Source of the DNA: Winslowiella iniecta
GTDB lineage: Bacteria; Pseudomonadota; Gammaproteobacteria; Enterobacterales; Enterobacteriaceae
DNA: 49,669 nt
Assembly: GCF_001267535.1 (NCBI RefSeq)
Contig: NZ_JRXE01000033.1
Span: forward strand, 1 to 49,669
Reading direction: 5' to 3'
Positions within the stretch are counted from its first letter, which is position 1. Each line of letters opens with the position of its first letter. Below the pieces are notes generated by a model. It was not told where the DNA came from and did not search any database. It saw nothing but the letters and a program-made list of their open reading frames with translations. Below, in pieces: positions 16,190-28,233 of the stretch. Both the position numbers and the translations under genes were made by a program.

Positions 16190-16963
16190 TTATCGTGCAT
16201 TTTTCCATACCAGAGGTGGCATTATGTTGTCGGTACGTGCTTCTGCCATCTCTTTCTCTTTAGGCCGATTACGCAACATTGTCACGATCATTCTTAATTC
16301 ATCAATCACGGCAAACAGATCGGCCATGTCTTGTCTACTATTAATCTGCAAGCGCGCCAGTGCATTCAGTTTATGTGCATATACCGTTTTATCCGTAATA
16401 CCCAGCCGTTGACCTACTTGATCGGCACTATATGACCATGAAAGCATTAATAATATTTTCAGCTGGCGATCAGAAAGCATGACATCAGCATAACTCTCTT
16501 TGAGTAGCTGGCTGCGCAGCCCCATCAGTTCTGCGGTAAGCACCCATGATAACTCCGCCAGCGGTGTCTTCAGAGATATGACATTGAACGTGGAAAAATA
16601 CTCAGTTAGCGCAGAAAAAATGGGTAGCAGTTTGCAGGTGATAACCAACTGACGCACATCCGGATAATTTTGCTGATGGATAAAGATACGTTGTAGTGCA
16701 CCACCTAACGCCATATTTTCGTGAAACAAATAGACAATCAGCTTTGGCCGGTGCTTTTCGCAATGAAAAACAATGTCATGCATATCCTCTACCGCAAGAA
16801 TTTTTAATTTTACCGGTAAATGACTAAAAACTTCACAAAGTCCTGTTGCCGCCAGGACATCTGAAGAGAAAAAGATGACATCATGCTTTTGTGTTTTCAT
16901 TCCGTTCACGAATACCTGTGTATCATCCTGATAAGACGCCAGAAAAAAGAGCCTTTTTGCCAA
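16190..16963 (-). CDS. LuxR-type response-regulator-like transcription factor
   Basis: The C-terminal LuxR helix-turn-helix is clear (LSDRQLKILLMLSWSYSAD, VGQRLGITDKTVYAHKLNAL), at about residues 165-215 of 257. The N-terminal half resembles a receiver domain in length and strand-helix pattern (VIFFSSDVLAATGLCEVF, KLIVYLFHENMALGG), but I do not see the full acidic pocket and phospho-acceptor Asp, so it may not be phosphorylated. A charged tail follows the DNA-binding domain. The start is uncertain: TTG at 16963 has GGAG only 3 bases away, and later GTG (16909) or ATG (16900) codons are possible. No target is evident; the SRPBCC gene is the nearest candidate. Confidence 0.75.
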   Translation of the reverse strand: MAKRLFFLASYQDDTQVFVNGMKTQKHDVIFFSSDVLAATGLCEVFSHLPVKLKILAVEDMHDIVFHCEKHRPKLIVYLFHENMALGGALQRIFIHQQNYPDVRQLVITCKLLPIFSALTEYFSTFNVISLKTPLAELSWVLTAELMGLRSQLLKESYADVMLSDRQLKILLMLSWSYSADQVGQRLGITDKTVYAHKLNALARLQINSRQDMADLFAVIDELRMIVTMLRNRPKEKEMAEARTDNIMPPLVWKNAR

Positions 16964-17400
16964 CAGCTCCAGATTACATATTTATTACCTACAGATAAAA
17001 TAATGAGATATTAATCTTTCTCGCCTGTTAAGGATGATAAATACTGCACGTGGTGTGCTATATAATTAACGCGACACTTTTCAACAGAATCTAAATGGTT
17101 TAGCTAATATTTTTATAAATTTATGCGCCTGCGTCTGTCAATCAGTGGCATATTACTGTTTTACGTTCTTCAGCATTTCATTTAGCTTGCAGGCATAAAA
17201 CGTTGTGAATTAAGCAATCCAGTAATTAATAAACCTAATCGTCTAATCGCAAAGATTTTTATATAACTTATTGTTAAATATGATATAAATAACATATCAC
17301 CATCAGTTTATCTAAGCCTGATTGATTACCTTTAGAAAATCTCAGTGGTCATGCGTGCGTAAAACACATAGTCTTGCCGGCGATTTTTCAGGAGTTAAGC
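16964..17400. other. AT-rich intergenic region upstream of yicG
   Basis: No gene is visible in about 430 bp. A TATAAT lies within GCTATATAATTAAC near 17080. A small inverted repeat TGATAT-N7-ATATCA is at 17281-17299. Either may serve the flanking luxR or yicG genes. The low G+C agrees with the end of the accessory block. Confidence 0.45.
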
Positions 17401-18018
17401 ATGTTACTTACCGTTCTCTATATCATTGGTATTACGGCAGAAGCGATGACCGGCGCACTGGCCGCAGGACGCCGTAAAATGGATATGTTTGGCGTGATTA
17501 TCATCGCCTCTGTTACCGCCATTGGAGGCGGATCTGTGCGCGATATGCTGCTGGGTCACTACCCACTTGGCTGGGTTAAACACCCGGAATACATCATGAT
17601 TGTGGCCGCTGCCGCGGTAGTCACCACCGTGGTTGCCCCGCTAATGACGCATCTGCGTAAAGTGTTTCTGGTGCTCGATGCGTTAGGTCTGGTGGTTTTC
17701 TCAATTCTTGGTACCAAAATCGCCCTGGATATGGGTCATGCATCCATCATTGCGGCAATCAGTGCGGTAGTCACCGGCGTATTTGGTGGAGTATTGCGTG
17801 ATATGTTTTGTAACCGCATACCTTTGGTATTTCAGAAAGAGCTGTACGCCGGTATTGCCTTCGCTTCCAGCTGGCTTTACATCTTGCTGCTGAAAACCCC
17901 GCTGTCGCATGAGTTCATTATCATTATTACTCTGCTGGCTGGCTTTATTGCCCGACTGCTGGCATTGCGTTACAAACTGGGGCTGCCAATCTTTAACTAT
18001 CCGCACCCCGAACATTAA
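17401..18018 (+). CDS. yicG: YicG, TRIC-like UPF0126 membrane protein
   Basis: This 205-residue inner-membrane protein has seven hydrophobic helices and two homologous halves, each with a glycine-rich turn followed by RD ([12 protein letters not shown] and [12 protein letters not shown]), the mark of the UPF0126/TRIC-channel-like family. E. coli YicG aligns throughout; YicG has been reported as a glycine transporter by some workers. AGGAG seven bases upstream supports the ATG at 17401; an upstream ATG at 17374 would add residues that the family does not have. It marks the point where conserved gene order resumes. Confidence 0.93.
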   Translation: MLLTVLYIIGITAEAMTGALAAGRRKMDMFGVIIIASVTAIGGGSVRDMLLGHYPLGWVKHPEYIMIVAAAAVVTTVVAPLMTHLRKVFLVLDALGLVVFSILGTKIALDMGHASIIAAISAVVTGVFGGVLRDMFCNRIPLVFQKELYAGIAFASSWLYILLLKTPLSHEFIIIITLLAGFIARLLALRYKLGLPIFNYPHPEH

Positions 18019-18022
18019 CGGC

Positions 18023-18047
18023 CGCAGGCGAAGCCATTCCGCCTGCG
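18023..18047. terminator. Hairpin between convergent yicG and ligB
   Basis: CGCAGGCG and CGCCTGCG form an 8-bp stem with a 9-nt loop in the 33-bp gap; TTGCTT follows on the plus strand. It probably ends yicG transcription. Confidence 0.6.
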
Positions 18048-18051
18048 TTGC

Positions 18052-19740
<1,689 letters not shown>

Positions 19741-19928
19741 TTATTGACCTGCTGACAGTAAAGGTGGCGGTGGCAAAAAACACCATCGGCAACTGCAAGC
19801 TCTGGAAAGCAGGCCCGAAAGTTTTTCTGCAACGCTGAAAATGGCGAAAAAAAATGCGTAATTTGCCGGAAAACGAAGAAAAAACGGTGAGGGAGGGTGC
19901 AAACGCTGCATGGTGGACTGAAGCTGTG

Positions 19929-19934
19929 TATACT
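19929..19934 (+). promoter_or_regulatory. Candidate -10 element of gmk
   Basis: TATACT, a 5/6 match to the sigma-70 -10 box, lies 46 bp before the gmk start codon. No good -35 box is present at 16-18 bp upstream, so the assignment is tentative. Confidence 0.4.
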
Positions 19935-19961
19935 GTGCAGGAAACAGACTCCGCATTTTAA

Positions 19962-20603
<642 letters not shown>

Positions 20604-20657
20604 AGACACTTTCAGTATGATGCCGAGTCATTTCGTCACCCGTGGAGTATCACACTT

Positions 20658-20933
20658 ATGGCACGCGTAACCGTACAGGACGCAGTAGAGAAAATTGGTA
20701 ACCGTTTTGACCTGGTTCTGGTCGCTGCACGTCGCGCACGTCAGATGCAGGTTGGCGGTAAAGATGCACTGGTTCCTGAAGAAAACGATAAATCTACCGT
20801 TATCGCTCTTCGTGAAATCGAAGAAGGCCTGATCACTAACCAGATTCTGGACGTTCGTGATCGCCAGGAACAGCAAGAGCAGGAAGCTGCTGAGTTACAA
20901 GCAGTAACCGCTATCGCTGAAGGTCGTCGTTAA
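20658..20933 (+). CDS. rpoZ: RNA polymerase omega subunit
   Basis: The 91-residue omega subunit clamps the beta' subunit during RNA polymerase assembly and forms part of ppGpp-binding site 1. The N-terminus [20 protein letters not shown] and the segment [11 protein letters not shown] are characteristic. GGAG precedes the ATG. The gene is 21 bp ahead of spoT. Confidence 0.98.
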   Translation: MARVTVQDAVEKIGNRFDLVLVAARRARQMQVGGKDALVPEENDKSTVIALREIEEGLITNQILDVRDRQEQQEQEAAELQAVTAIAEGRR

Positions 20934-20954
20934 TTAGCTGCCGGAAGGCTCGCC

Positions 20955-23069
20955 TTGTATCTGTTTGAAAGCCTCAATCAGCTGATTGAAAAATACTTGC
21001 CTGAGGACCAGATTAAGCGCCTCAAGCAAGCTTATCTTGTCGCACGTGATGCCCACGAGGGACAGACACGCTCCAGCGGTGAGCCTTATATCACCCATCC
21101 GGTTGCTGTCGCCTGTATTCTCGCTGAAATGAAGCTCGACCATGAAACTCTCATGGCCGCGCTTCTGCATGATGTGATCGAAGACACTCCCGCGACTTAT
21201 CAGGATATGGAACAGCTGTTTGGCAAAAGCGTTGCCGAACTGGTTGAAGGCGTATCCAAACTGGATAAGCTGAAATTCCGCGATAAGAAAGAGGCGCAGG
21301 CAGAAAACTTTCGCAAGATGATCATGGCGATGGTGCAGGATATCCGCGTCATTCTGATTAAGCTGGCCGACCGCACGCATAATATGCGTACCCTTGGGTC
21401 ATTGCGCCCGGACAAGCGTCGCCGTATCGCACTGGAAACGCTGGAGATTTACAGTCCGCTGGCTCACCGACTGGGTATTCATCACCTGAAAACCGAGCTG
21501 GAAGAGCTGGGTTTTGAGGCGCTCTACCCTAACCGCTACCGCGTGATCAAAGAAGTGGTGAAAGCCGCGCGCGGTAACCGTAAAGAGATGATTCAGAAGA
21601 TCCTCTCTGAAATTGACGGTCGCCTGCAGGAGGCCGGTATTTCCTGCCGCGTCAGCGGTCGCGAAAAACATCTCTACTCGATCTACTGCAAGATGCACCT
21701 GAAAGAGCAGCGTTTTCACTCAATCATGGATATCTACGCCTTCCGCGTTATCGTCCGTGATGTGGATACCTGTTATCGCGTGCTGGGTCAGATGCACAGC
21801 TTGTACAAGCCGCGTCCGGGACGAGTAAAAGATTATATTGCCATCCCAAAGGCCAACGGCTATCAGTCGCTGCATACTTCAATGATTGGGCCACATGGCG
21901 TCCCGGTTGAAGTGCAGATCCGTACAGAAGATATGGATCAGATGGCTGAAATGGGTGTTGCCGCACACTGGGCTTATAAAGAACAGGGCGAAAGCAGCAC
22001 CACGGCGCAGATTCGCGCCCAGCGCTGGTTACAAAGTCTGCTGGAATTGCAGCAGAGTGCCGGTAGCTCCTTTGAATTTATCGAAAGCGTAAAATCCGAT
22101 CTGTTCCCTGATGAGATTTACGTTTTCACCCCTGAAGGCCGCATCGTCGAGCTGCCTGCTGGTGCCACTCCGGTCGATTTTGCCTATGCCGTGCATACCG
22201 ATATCGGTCATGCCTGCGTCGGCGCACGTGTCGATCGCCAGCCTTATCCGCTGTCGCAACCACTGACCAGTGGCCAGACGGTGGAAATCATTACCGCACC
22301 GGGTGCACGTCCTAATGCCGCATGGCTCAACTTCGTCGTCAGCTCGAAAGCACGCGCGAAAATCCGTCAGTTGCTGAAGAACCTGAAACGCGATGACTCC
22401 GTCAGCCTTGGACGTCGTCTGCTGAATCATGCGCTGGGCGGTAGCCGTAAACTGGCCGAGATTCCTGCGGAAAATATTCAGCAAGAACTTGAGCGTATGA
22501 AGCTTGCCTCGCTGGACGATTTGCTGGCAGAGATCGGTCTGGGCAACGCGATGAGCGTGGTGGTGGCGAAAAACCTGCAGCATAACGAGCAGGCCGCACC
22601 GGTTCAGTCCGCGAATCACTCACGCAGCAAGTTGCCGATCAAAGGCGCTGATGGCGTGCTGATTACCTTCGCCAAATGCTGCCGTCCGATTCCGGGCGAT
22701 CCAATTGTCGCGCACGTCAGCCCAGGTAAAGGACTGGTGGTTCACCATGAATCCTGCCGTAATATTCGTGGCTACCAGAAAGAGCCAGAAAAATTCATGG
22801 CGGTTGAGTGGGATAAAGAGACCGAGCAGGAGTTTGTCGCCGAAATTAAGGTGGATATGTTTAACCACCAGGGCGCACTGGCAAATCTGACCGCAGCCAT
22901 TAACACCGCCGCGTCGAATATTCAGAGCCTGAATACTGAAGAGAAAGATGGCCGTGTGTATAGCGCGTTTATTCGCCTGACCGCCCGTGACCGCGTGCAT
23001 CTGGCCAACATCATGCGCAAAATTCGCGTTATGCCGGATGTGATTAAAGTTCACCGTAACCGAAATTAA
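20955..23069 (+). CDS. spoT: Bifunctional (p)ppGpp synthetase/hydrolase SpoT
   Basis: SpoT both makes and degrades the alarmone (p)ppGpp in response to carbon, iron, phosphate and fatty-acid limitation. Domains run in order: HD hydrolase with His72-Asp73 (LLHDVIEDT), the synthetase domain (around RFHSIMDIYAF, LYKPRPGRVKDYI and KANGYQSLHT), the TGS domain (IYVFTPEGRIVELPAG), a helical region, a Cys-containing segment (FAKCCRPIPGD) and a C-terminal ACT domain. All 704 residues align with E. coli SpoT. The start is TTG, as commonly annotated for spoT. HD and synthetase residues appear intact. Confidence 0.98.
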   Translation: MYLFESLNQLIEKYLPEDQIKRLKQAYLVARDAHEGQTRSSGEPYITHPVAVACILAEMKLDHETLMAALLHDVIEDTPATYQDMEQLFGKSVAELVEGVSKLDKLKFRDKKEAQAENFRKMIMAMVQDIRVILIKLADRTHNMRTLGSLRPDKRRRIALETLEIYSPLAHRLGIHHLKTELEELGFEALYPNRYRVIKEVVKAARGNRKEMIQKILSEIDGRLQEAGISCRVSGREKHLYSIYCKMHLKEQRFHSIMDIYAFRVIVRDVDTCYRVLGQMHSLYKPRPGRVKDYIAIPKANGYQSLHTSMIGPHGVPVEVQIRTEDMDQMAEMGVAAHWAYKEQGESSTTAQIRAQRWLQSLLELQQSAGSSFEFIESVKSDLFPDEIYVFTPEGRIVELPAGATPVDFAYAVHTDIGHACVGARVDRQPYPLSQPLTSGQTVEIITAPGARPNAAWLNFVVSSKARAKIRQLLKNLKRDDSVSLGRRLLNHALGGSRKLAEIPAENIQQELERMKLASLDDLLAEIGLGNAMSVVVAKNLQHNEQAAPVQSANHSRSKLPIKGADGVLITFAKCCRPIPGDPIVAHVSPGKGLVVHHESCRNIRGYQKEPEKFMAVEWDKETEQEFVAEIKVDMFNHQGALANLTAAINTAASNIQSLNTEEKDGRVYSAFIRLTARDRVHLANIMRKIRVMPDVIKVHRNRN

Positions 23070-23071
23070 GC

Positions 23072-23767
23072 ATGAATGCCCAACGCTTTGCCCGTATTCA
23101 AGAGATGCTTGCCGCACGTCAGCATGATCTGACCGTCTGCATGGAACAAGTTCATAAGCCACATAACGTGTCTGCCGTGATTCGCACGGCCGACGCGGTT
23201 GGCGTTCACGAAGTACACGCCGTCTGGCCTGGCAACCGCATGCGCACCATGGTGTCATCGGCGGCTGGCAGTAACAGCTGGGTGCAGGTGAAAACTCACC
23301 GTACTATCGGCGATGCCGTCGGCCATCTTAAAAGCCAGGGCATGCAGATTCTGGCGACGCATCTTTCTGATAAAGCAGTGGATTTCCGCGAGATAGATTA
23401 CACGCGCCCCACCTGCATTCTGATGGGACAAGAGAAAACCGGCATCACGCAGGAAGCGCTGGATCTGGCCGACCAGGATATCATTATTCCGATGATCGGT
23501 ATGGTTCAGTCACTGAATGTCTCCGTGGCCTCGGCGCTGATTCTGTATGAAGCACAGCGTCAGCGTCAGAATGCCGGTATGTACCAGCGCACCAGCAGCA
23601 CCCTGGATTATGCGGAACAGCAGCGCCTGCTGTTTGAAGGCGGCTATCCGGTGCTGGCGCGCGTCGCCAAACACAAAGGTCTGCCTTATCCGCAAATCAA
23701 TGACAGTGGCGAAGTGGTGGCTGATGACGCATGGTGGACAACCATGCAGGCTTCGGTGAAAAAATGA
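23072..23767 (+). CDS. trmH: tRNA (guanosine(18)-2'-O)-methyltransferase
   Basis: TrmH (SpoU) methylates the ribose of G18 in the D-loop of tRNAs using S-adenosylmethionine. The 231-residue protein carries the SPOUT trefoil-knot motifs: KPHNVSAVIRTADAVG with the catalytic Arg, LMGQEKTGIT, and the SAM-binding IPMIGMVQSLNVSVAS. It begins 2 bp after spoT and its TGA overlaps the recG ATG (ATGA), so translation is coupled. Confidence 0.97.
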   Translation: MNAQRFARIQEMLAARQHDLTVCMEQVHKPHNVSAVIRTADAVGVHEVHAVWPGNRMRTMVSSAAGSNSWVQVKTHRTIGDAVGHLKSQGMQILATHLSDKAVDFREIDYTRPTCILMGQEKTGITQEALDLADQDIIIPMIGMVQSLNVSVASALILYEAQRQRQNAGMYQRTSSTLDYAEQQRLLFEGGYPVLARVAKHKGLPYPQINDSGEVVADDAWWTTMQASVKK

Positions 23768-25845
23768 CAGGTCGTCTGCTGGATGCCGTTCCCCTGAGTA
23801 CTCTCTCCGGCGTCGGTGCCAGTCAGACTGGCAAGCTGGCGAAGCTCGGCTTGCACACCGTGCAAGATATCCTGCTGCATCTCCCGCTGCGTTATGAAGA
23901 CCGCACTCAACTCTACACCATCAACGATCTGCTACCGGGTATCTATGCCACGGTAGAAGGTGAAGTGCTGCATACCGATATCAGTTTTGGTCGTCGCCGG
24001 ATGCTGACCTGTCAGATCAGCGACGGCAGCGGCGTGCTCACCATGCGCTTCTTTAATTTCAATGCCGGAATGAAAAACAGCCTGGCGCCGGGCAAGCGCG
24101 TCACGGCCTATGGCGAGATTAAGCGCGGGCAGCGCGGTGCCGAAATTATCCATCCTGAGTATCGTGTGCAGGGTGAAAACAGCGTGACCGAGTTACAGGA
24201 GACGCTGACCCCGGTGTATTCCACTACCGAAGGCGTCCGCCAGGCAACGCTGCGCAATCTTACCGAACAGGCGTTAACCCTGCTGGAAACCTGCGCCATT
24301 GCGGAATTGCTGCCACCCGATTTAAGCCAGGGCATGATTAGCCTGCCCACTGCATTGCGCACGCTGCATCGTCCGCCGCCGGATATGGCGCTGGCCGATC
24401 TGGAAAGCGGTAAACATCCGGCGCAGCGTCGGCTGATTATGGAAGAATTGCTGGCACATAATCTCAGTATGCTGGCGGTACGCGCCGGTGCTCAGCGCTA
24501 TCATGCGCTACCCATGCCCGCCAGACATGAGCTGAGCAATAAGTTGCTGGCGGCACTGCCGTTTAAACCTACCGGCGCACAGCGACGGGTGGTGGAAGAG
24601 ATTGAACGTGACCTGTCGCATGACTACCCGATGATGCGTCTGGTTCAGGGCGATGTCGGTTCAGGCAAAACCCTGGTTGCCGCGCTGGCGGCGCTGGATG
24701 TGATTGCTTATGGTAAGCAGGTGGCGCTGATGGCGCCTACCGAGCTACTGGCTGAACAACACGCCAACAATTTCCGCCAGTGGTTTGCTCCGTTAGGGAT
24801 TGAAGTCGGCTGGCTGGCCGGTAAGCAGAAAGGTAAAGCGCGTCAGGCACAGCAGGAAGCCATTGCCAGCGGGCAGGTGTCGATGATTGTCGGCACCCAT
24901 GCGATTTTCCAGGAGCAGGTGCAGTTTAATGGCCTGGCGCTGGTGATTATCGATGAACAGCACCGTTTCGGCGTCCACCAGCGTCTGGCGCTGTGGGAAA
25001 AAGGCGAGGAGCAGGGTTTCCATCCTCACCAGCTGATTATGACCGCCACGCCAATTCCGCGCACGCTGGCGATGACCGCCTATGCCGATCTCGATACCTC
25101 AACCATCGATGAGCTACCGCCAGGACGTACGCCGGTGACCACCGTGGCCATCCCCGATACTCGCCGCGCCGATATTATTGCCAGGGTGAAAAGCGCCTGT
25201 GGCGAAGAGGGGCGTCAGGCTTACTGGGTCTGCACGCTGATTGAAGAGTCAGAACTGCTGGAAGCCCAGGCGGCTGAAGCGACCTGGGAAGAGCTGAAAA
25301 TTGCGCTGCCGGAGCTGAATGTCGGGCTGGTACATGGCCGCATGAAGCCGCAGGAAAAACAGGCAGTGATGCAGTCATTTAAACAGGGTGAGATTCAGCT
25401 GCTGATTGCGACCACGGTGATTGAAGTTGGGGTGGATGTGCCTAATGCCAGCCTGATGATTATTGAAAACCCGGAACGGCTGGGGCTGGCACAGCTGCAC
25501 CAGCTGCGTGGTCGCGTGGGTCGTGGCGCTGTCGCCTCGCACTGTGTGCTGCTGTATAAGGCACCCCTGAGTAAAACCGCCCAGAAGCGTCTGCAGGTGC
25601 TGCGCGACAGCAATGATGGCTTTGTGATTGCTCAGTGTGACCTGGAAATCCGTGGCCCGGGTGAGATGCTCGGCACCCGGCAGACCGGTAATGCCGAGTT
25701 TAAAGTCGCCGATCTGCTGCGCGATCAGGCAATGATCCCGGAGGTGCAGCGCGTGGCGCGCCATATCCACCAGCATTATCCGCAACAGGCACAGGCGTTG
25801 ATTGAGCGCTGGCTGCCAGAAACCGAGCGTTATACCAACGCCTGA
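23764..25845 (+). CDS. recG: ATP-dependent DNA helicase RecG
   Basis: RecG regresses stalled replication forks, branch-migrates Holliday junctions and unwinds R- and D-loops. The protein has 693 residues. An N-terminal wedge domain with an OB-fold (DISFGRRRMLTCQISDGSG) binds the junction. Superfamily 2 helicase motifs follow: GDVGSGKT (Walker A), APTELLAEQH, DEQHRFG (motif II), TATPIPRTLA (III), and the C-terminal HQLRGRVGRG (VI). I chose the ATG at 23764, which overlaps the trmH stop, since E. coli RecG begins at the same point; the ORF upstream of it is trmH sequence in another frame. Confidence 0.98.
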   Translation: MTGRLLDAVPLSTLSGVGASQTGKLAKLGLHTVQDILLHLPLRYEDRTQLYTINDLLPGIYATVEGEVLHTDISFGRRRMLTCQISDGSGVLTMRFFNFNAGMKNSLAPGKRVTAYGEIKRGQRGAEIIHPEYRVQGENSVTELQETLTPVYSTTEGVRQATLRNLTEQALTLLETCAIAELLPPDLSQGMISLPTALRTLHRPPPDMALADLESGKHPAQRRLIMEELLAHNLSMLAVRAGAQRYHALPMPARHELSNKLLAALPFKPTGAQRRVVEEIERDLSHDYPMMRLVQGDVGSGKTLVAALAALDVIAYGKQVALMAPTELLAEQHANNFRQWFAPLGIEVGWLAGKQKGKARQAQQEAIASGQVSMIVGTHAIFQEQVQFNGLALVIIDEQHRFGVHQRLALWEKGEEQGFHPHQLIMTATPIPRTLAMTAYADLDTSTIDELPPGRTPVTTVAIPDTRRADIIARVKSACGEEGRQAYWVCTLIEESELLEAQAAEATWEELKIALPELNVGLVHGRMKPQEKQAVMQSFKQGEIQLLIATTVIEVGVDVPNASLMIIENPERLGLAQLHQLRGRVGRGAVASHCVLLYKAPLSKTAQKRLQVLRDSNDGFVIAQCDLEIRGPGEMLGTRQTGNAEFKVADLLRDQAMIPEVQRVARHIHQHYPQQAQALIERWLPETERYTNA

Positions 25846-25852
25846 GTCTTTT

Positions 25853-26518
25853 TTAGCGCCCGCTGTAAGCGCCGATCTGCTGCACCGCGCGGTCGATCGG
25901 CTGCTCTCCTTCCGTCAGCTCAATAATCACCCGTTTCACTTCGTCGTGCTCGACCAGACTGTGCAGCACCGCAGCCACATCTTCGCGGGAGATTTCACCA
26001 TAGGCGATAGCCAGGCCGACATTAACTTTGCCGCTGCCCGGTTCATTTGTCAGGGTGCCGGGGCGCAAAATAACCCAGTCTAAATCGGTCGCCGCCAGCA
26101 TCACATCCGCCTGACGCTTAACCTTCATATAGTGCTCAAACGTGGGCGAAATCTGTTTGCCGCGTCCGGCATCCGGGAAAGCAGAAACCAGTAAAAAGCG
26201 CTTAACGCCAGCGATACGTGCCGCTTCTGCTGCGATTTGTGCACCACGACCATCAATGCCGTCAGTTAATTCGATGCCTGCACCGGCAGCACCGGCGGAA
26301 AACACTACCACATCACTGCCCTGCATCGCTTGTGCCAGGGTCTCGCTGTCCGTCGTCAGCAGATCAAGCTCGACCGGCCTGACGTTATCCTCGGCCAGCC
26401 CGGCAGCCTGCTCCGGTTTACGATGCAGTCCGGTAACCTGATGACCAGACGCGCTCAGTCGTTTTCTCAGACGGCGACCCACGCCGCCAGTCGATCCAAT
26501 AATAAAAACGTGACTCAT
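25853..26518 (-). CDS. NAD(P)-binding SDR-type (NmrA-like) protein
   Basis: The 221-residue Rossmann-fold protein has the dinucleotide-binding GSTGGVG motif at residues 8-14 and belongs to the atypical SDR / NAD(P)H-binding group. Further marks are DVVVFSAGAAG after strand 4 and YMKVKRQAD, which provides the Tyr-x-x-x-Lys pair, followed by WVILRPGTLTNEPGSG. Relatives are thought to be oxidoreductases or redox sensors, but no substrate can be named. GAGG five bases ahead supports the ATG at 26518. It occupies the place of gltS in E. coli, convergent with recG and divergent from xanP. Confidence 0.85.
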   Translation of the reverse strand: MSHVFIIGSTGGVGRRLRKRLSASGHQVTGLHRKPEQAAGLAEDNVRPVELDLLTTDSETLAQAMQGSDVVVFSAGAAGAGIELTDGIDGRGAQIAAEAARIAGVKRFLLVSAFPDAGRGKQISPTFEHYMKVKRQADVMLAATDLDWVILRPGTLTNEPGSGKVNVGLAIAYGEISREDVAAVLHSLVEHDEVKRVIIELTEGEQPIDRAVQQIGAYSGR

Positions 26519-26635
26519 CGGTACCTCATAATTTGTTACCCGCAACATTGCGGAATGGTTTAAGCGTAGTGGTTATCCGCCCGTTCGATTAAGCCTGATG
26601 TGCGGTGATCTCGCGACTAAGGATGATTACAGCAC

Positions 26636-26651
26636 TGGCAAACGATTGCTT
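26636..26651. promoter_or_regulatory. PurR-like operator upstream of xanP
   Basis: TGGCAAACGATTGCTT matches the PurR box ACGCAAACGTTTGCGT at 12 of 16 positions and at 11 of 12 in the core GCAAACG-TTGC. It lies 52 bp before the xanP start. PurR with hypoxanthine or guanine would repress the purine importer. Confidence 0.6.
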
Positions 26652-26702
26652 TTACCTGGCAGAAGATTAAAATCGCCACTTTGTCGCCTGGGAACCGTGA
26701 AA

Positions 26703-28091
26703 ATGTCCGCCGATATCGATGCTGTTGCTGCAAATCGTAACCCCGTACCTAACGCTAAAAGTGAGCTGATTTACCGGCTCGAAGATCGACCACCGCTGCC
26801 GCAAACGCTGTTTGCTGCCAGTCAGCATCTGCTGGCAATGTTTGTCGCCGTTATCACGCCAGCACTACTGATTTGTCAGGCTCTGGGATTACCGGCGCAA
26901 GATACCCGGCACATTATCAGCATGTCTCTGTTTGCCTCTGGCGTAGCGTCGATTTTGCAGATCAAAACCTGGGGGCCGGTCGGTTCGGGATTACTGTCAA
27001 TTCAGGGCACCAGCTTTAACTTTGTGACGCCGCTGATTATGGGCGGACTGGCACTGAAAAATGGCGGAGCTGATGTTCCGACGATGATGGCCGCGCTGTT
27101 TGGCACCCTGATGGTGGCCTCCTGTACCGAAATGCTGCTGTCGCGCGTATTGCATCTTGCCAGACGCATTATCACGCCGCTGGTATCAGGAATTGTGGTG
27201 ATGATTATCGGCCTGTCACTGATCCAGGTTGGCCTGACCTCTATCGGCGGTGGCTTTGCCGCGATGAACGATCACACTTTCGGCGCACCCAAAAATCTGC
27301 TGCTGGCCGGTGCGGTACTGGCGGTGATTATCCTGCTGAACCGCCAGCGTAATGCTTATCTGCGCGTCGCCTCACTGGTGATCGCCATGGCGGTCGGTTA
27401 TCTTTTAGCCTGGGCGCTCGGCATGCTGCCGGAGAATATCGCGGCAAGCGAAAGCCCGTTAGTGGCCGTACCGACCCCACTCTATTACGGCCTCGGCTTT
27501 GACTGGAACCTGCTGATTCCATTGATGCTGGTATTTATGGTGACCTCGCTGGAAACCATCGGTGATATTACCGCGACCTCCGATGTTTCCGAGCAACCGG
27601 TAAGCGGCCCGCTGTATATGAAGCGGCTGAAAGGTGGCGTGCTGGCAAATGGCCTTAACTCCTGCGTTTCAGCACTGTTTAATACCTTCCCCAACTCTTG
27701 CTTTGGTCAGAATAACGGCGTGATCCAGCTTACCGGCGTCGCCAGTCGCTATGTCGGCTTTGTCGTGGCACTGATGCTGATCGTTCTCGGCCTGTTCCCG
27801 GCAGTGAGCGGCTTTGTGCAGCATATTCCGGAGCCGGTACTGGGCGGCGCGACCATCGTGATGTTTGGTACGATTGCCGCATCCGGCGTGCGTATCGTGT
27901 CACGCGAACCGTTAAATCGCCGCGCGATTATGATTATTGCCTTATCACTGGCGGTGGGTCTGGGTGTTTCACAACAGCCGCTGATCCTGCAATTCGCCCC
28001 TGACTGGCTGAAAACCCTGCTCTCTTCCGGCATCGCTGCTGGCGGTATCACCGCCATTGTGCTGAACCTGATTTTCCCGCAAGAGAAGTAA
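26703..28091 (+). CDS. xanP: Xanthine:H+ symporter XanP (NCS2/NAT family)
   Basis: This inner-membrane transporter imports xanthine with protons. The 462 residues align with E. coli XanP (463 aa), beginning to match closely at [18 protein letters not shown]. The NAT signature [17 protein letters not shown] and the GTSFNF segment of the substrate site are present, and about 14 membrane segments can be traced. I chose the ATG at 26703, the position that gives the family's length; upstream in-frame codons belong to the promoter region with the PurR-like box. gltS, which precedes it in E. coli, is absent. Confidence 0.95.
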   Translation: MSADIDAVAANRNPVPNAKSELIYRLEDRPPLPQTLFAASQHLLAMFVAVITPALLICQALGLPAQDTRHIISMSLFASGVASILQIKTWGPVGSGLLSIQGTSFNFVTPLIMGGLALKNGGADVPTMMAALFGTLMVASCTEMLLSRVLHLARRIITPLVSGIVVMIIGLSLIQVGLTSIGGGFAAMNDHTFGAPKNLLLAGAVLAVIILLNRQRNAYLRVASLVIAMAVGYLLAWALGMLPENIAASESPLVAVPTPLYYGLGFDWNLLIPLMLVFMVTSLETIGDITATSDVSEQPVSGPLYMKRLKGGVLANGLNSCVSALFNTFPNSCFGQNNGVIQLTGVASRYVGFVVALMLIVLGLFPAVSGFVQHIPEPVLGGATIVMFGTIAASGVRIVSREPLNRRAIMIIALSLAVGLGVSQQPLILQFAPDWLKTLLSSGIAAGGITAIVLNLIFPQEK

Positions 28092-28098
28092 CCCTGCA

Positions 28099-28120
28099 TG
28101 GGCGAGGCTGACCTCGCCCA
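28099..28120 (+). terminator. Hairpin after xanP
   Basis: TGGGCGAGG and CCTCGCCCA form a perfect 9-bp stem with a CTGA loop, 7 bp after the xanP stop. No T-run follows, so it may stabilise the transcript end rather than terminate by itself. Confidence 0.45.
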
Positions 28121-28233
28121 CAATTCTTCCCGACTTTTCACTGAGTTTGTCTGACTTTACATCCAGGCTGTTGAGCTGGCTGAGTAATTCAGGCATAACA
28201 ACCGGATACCGGAAATTCATAGGGAAAGGTGCG

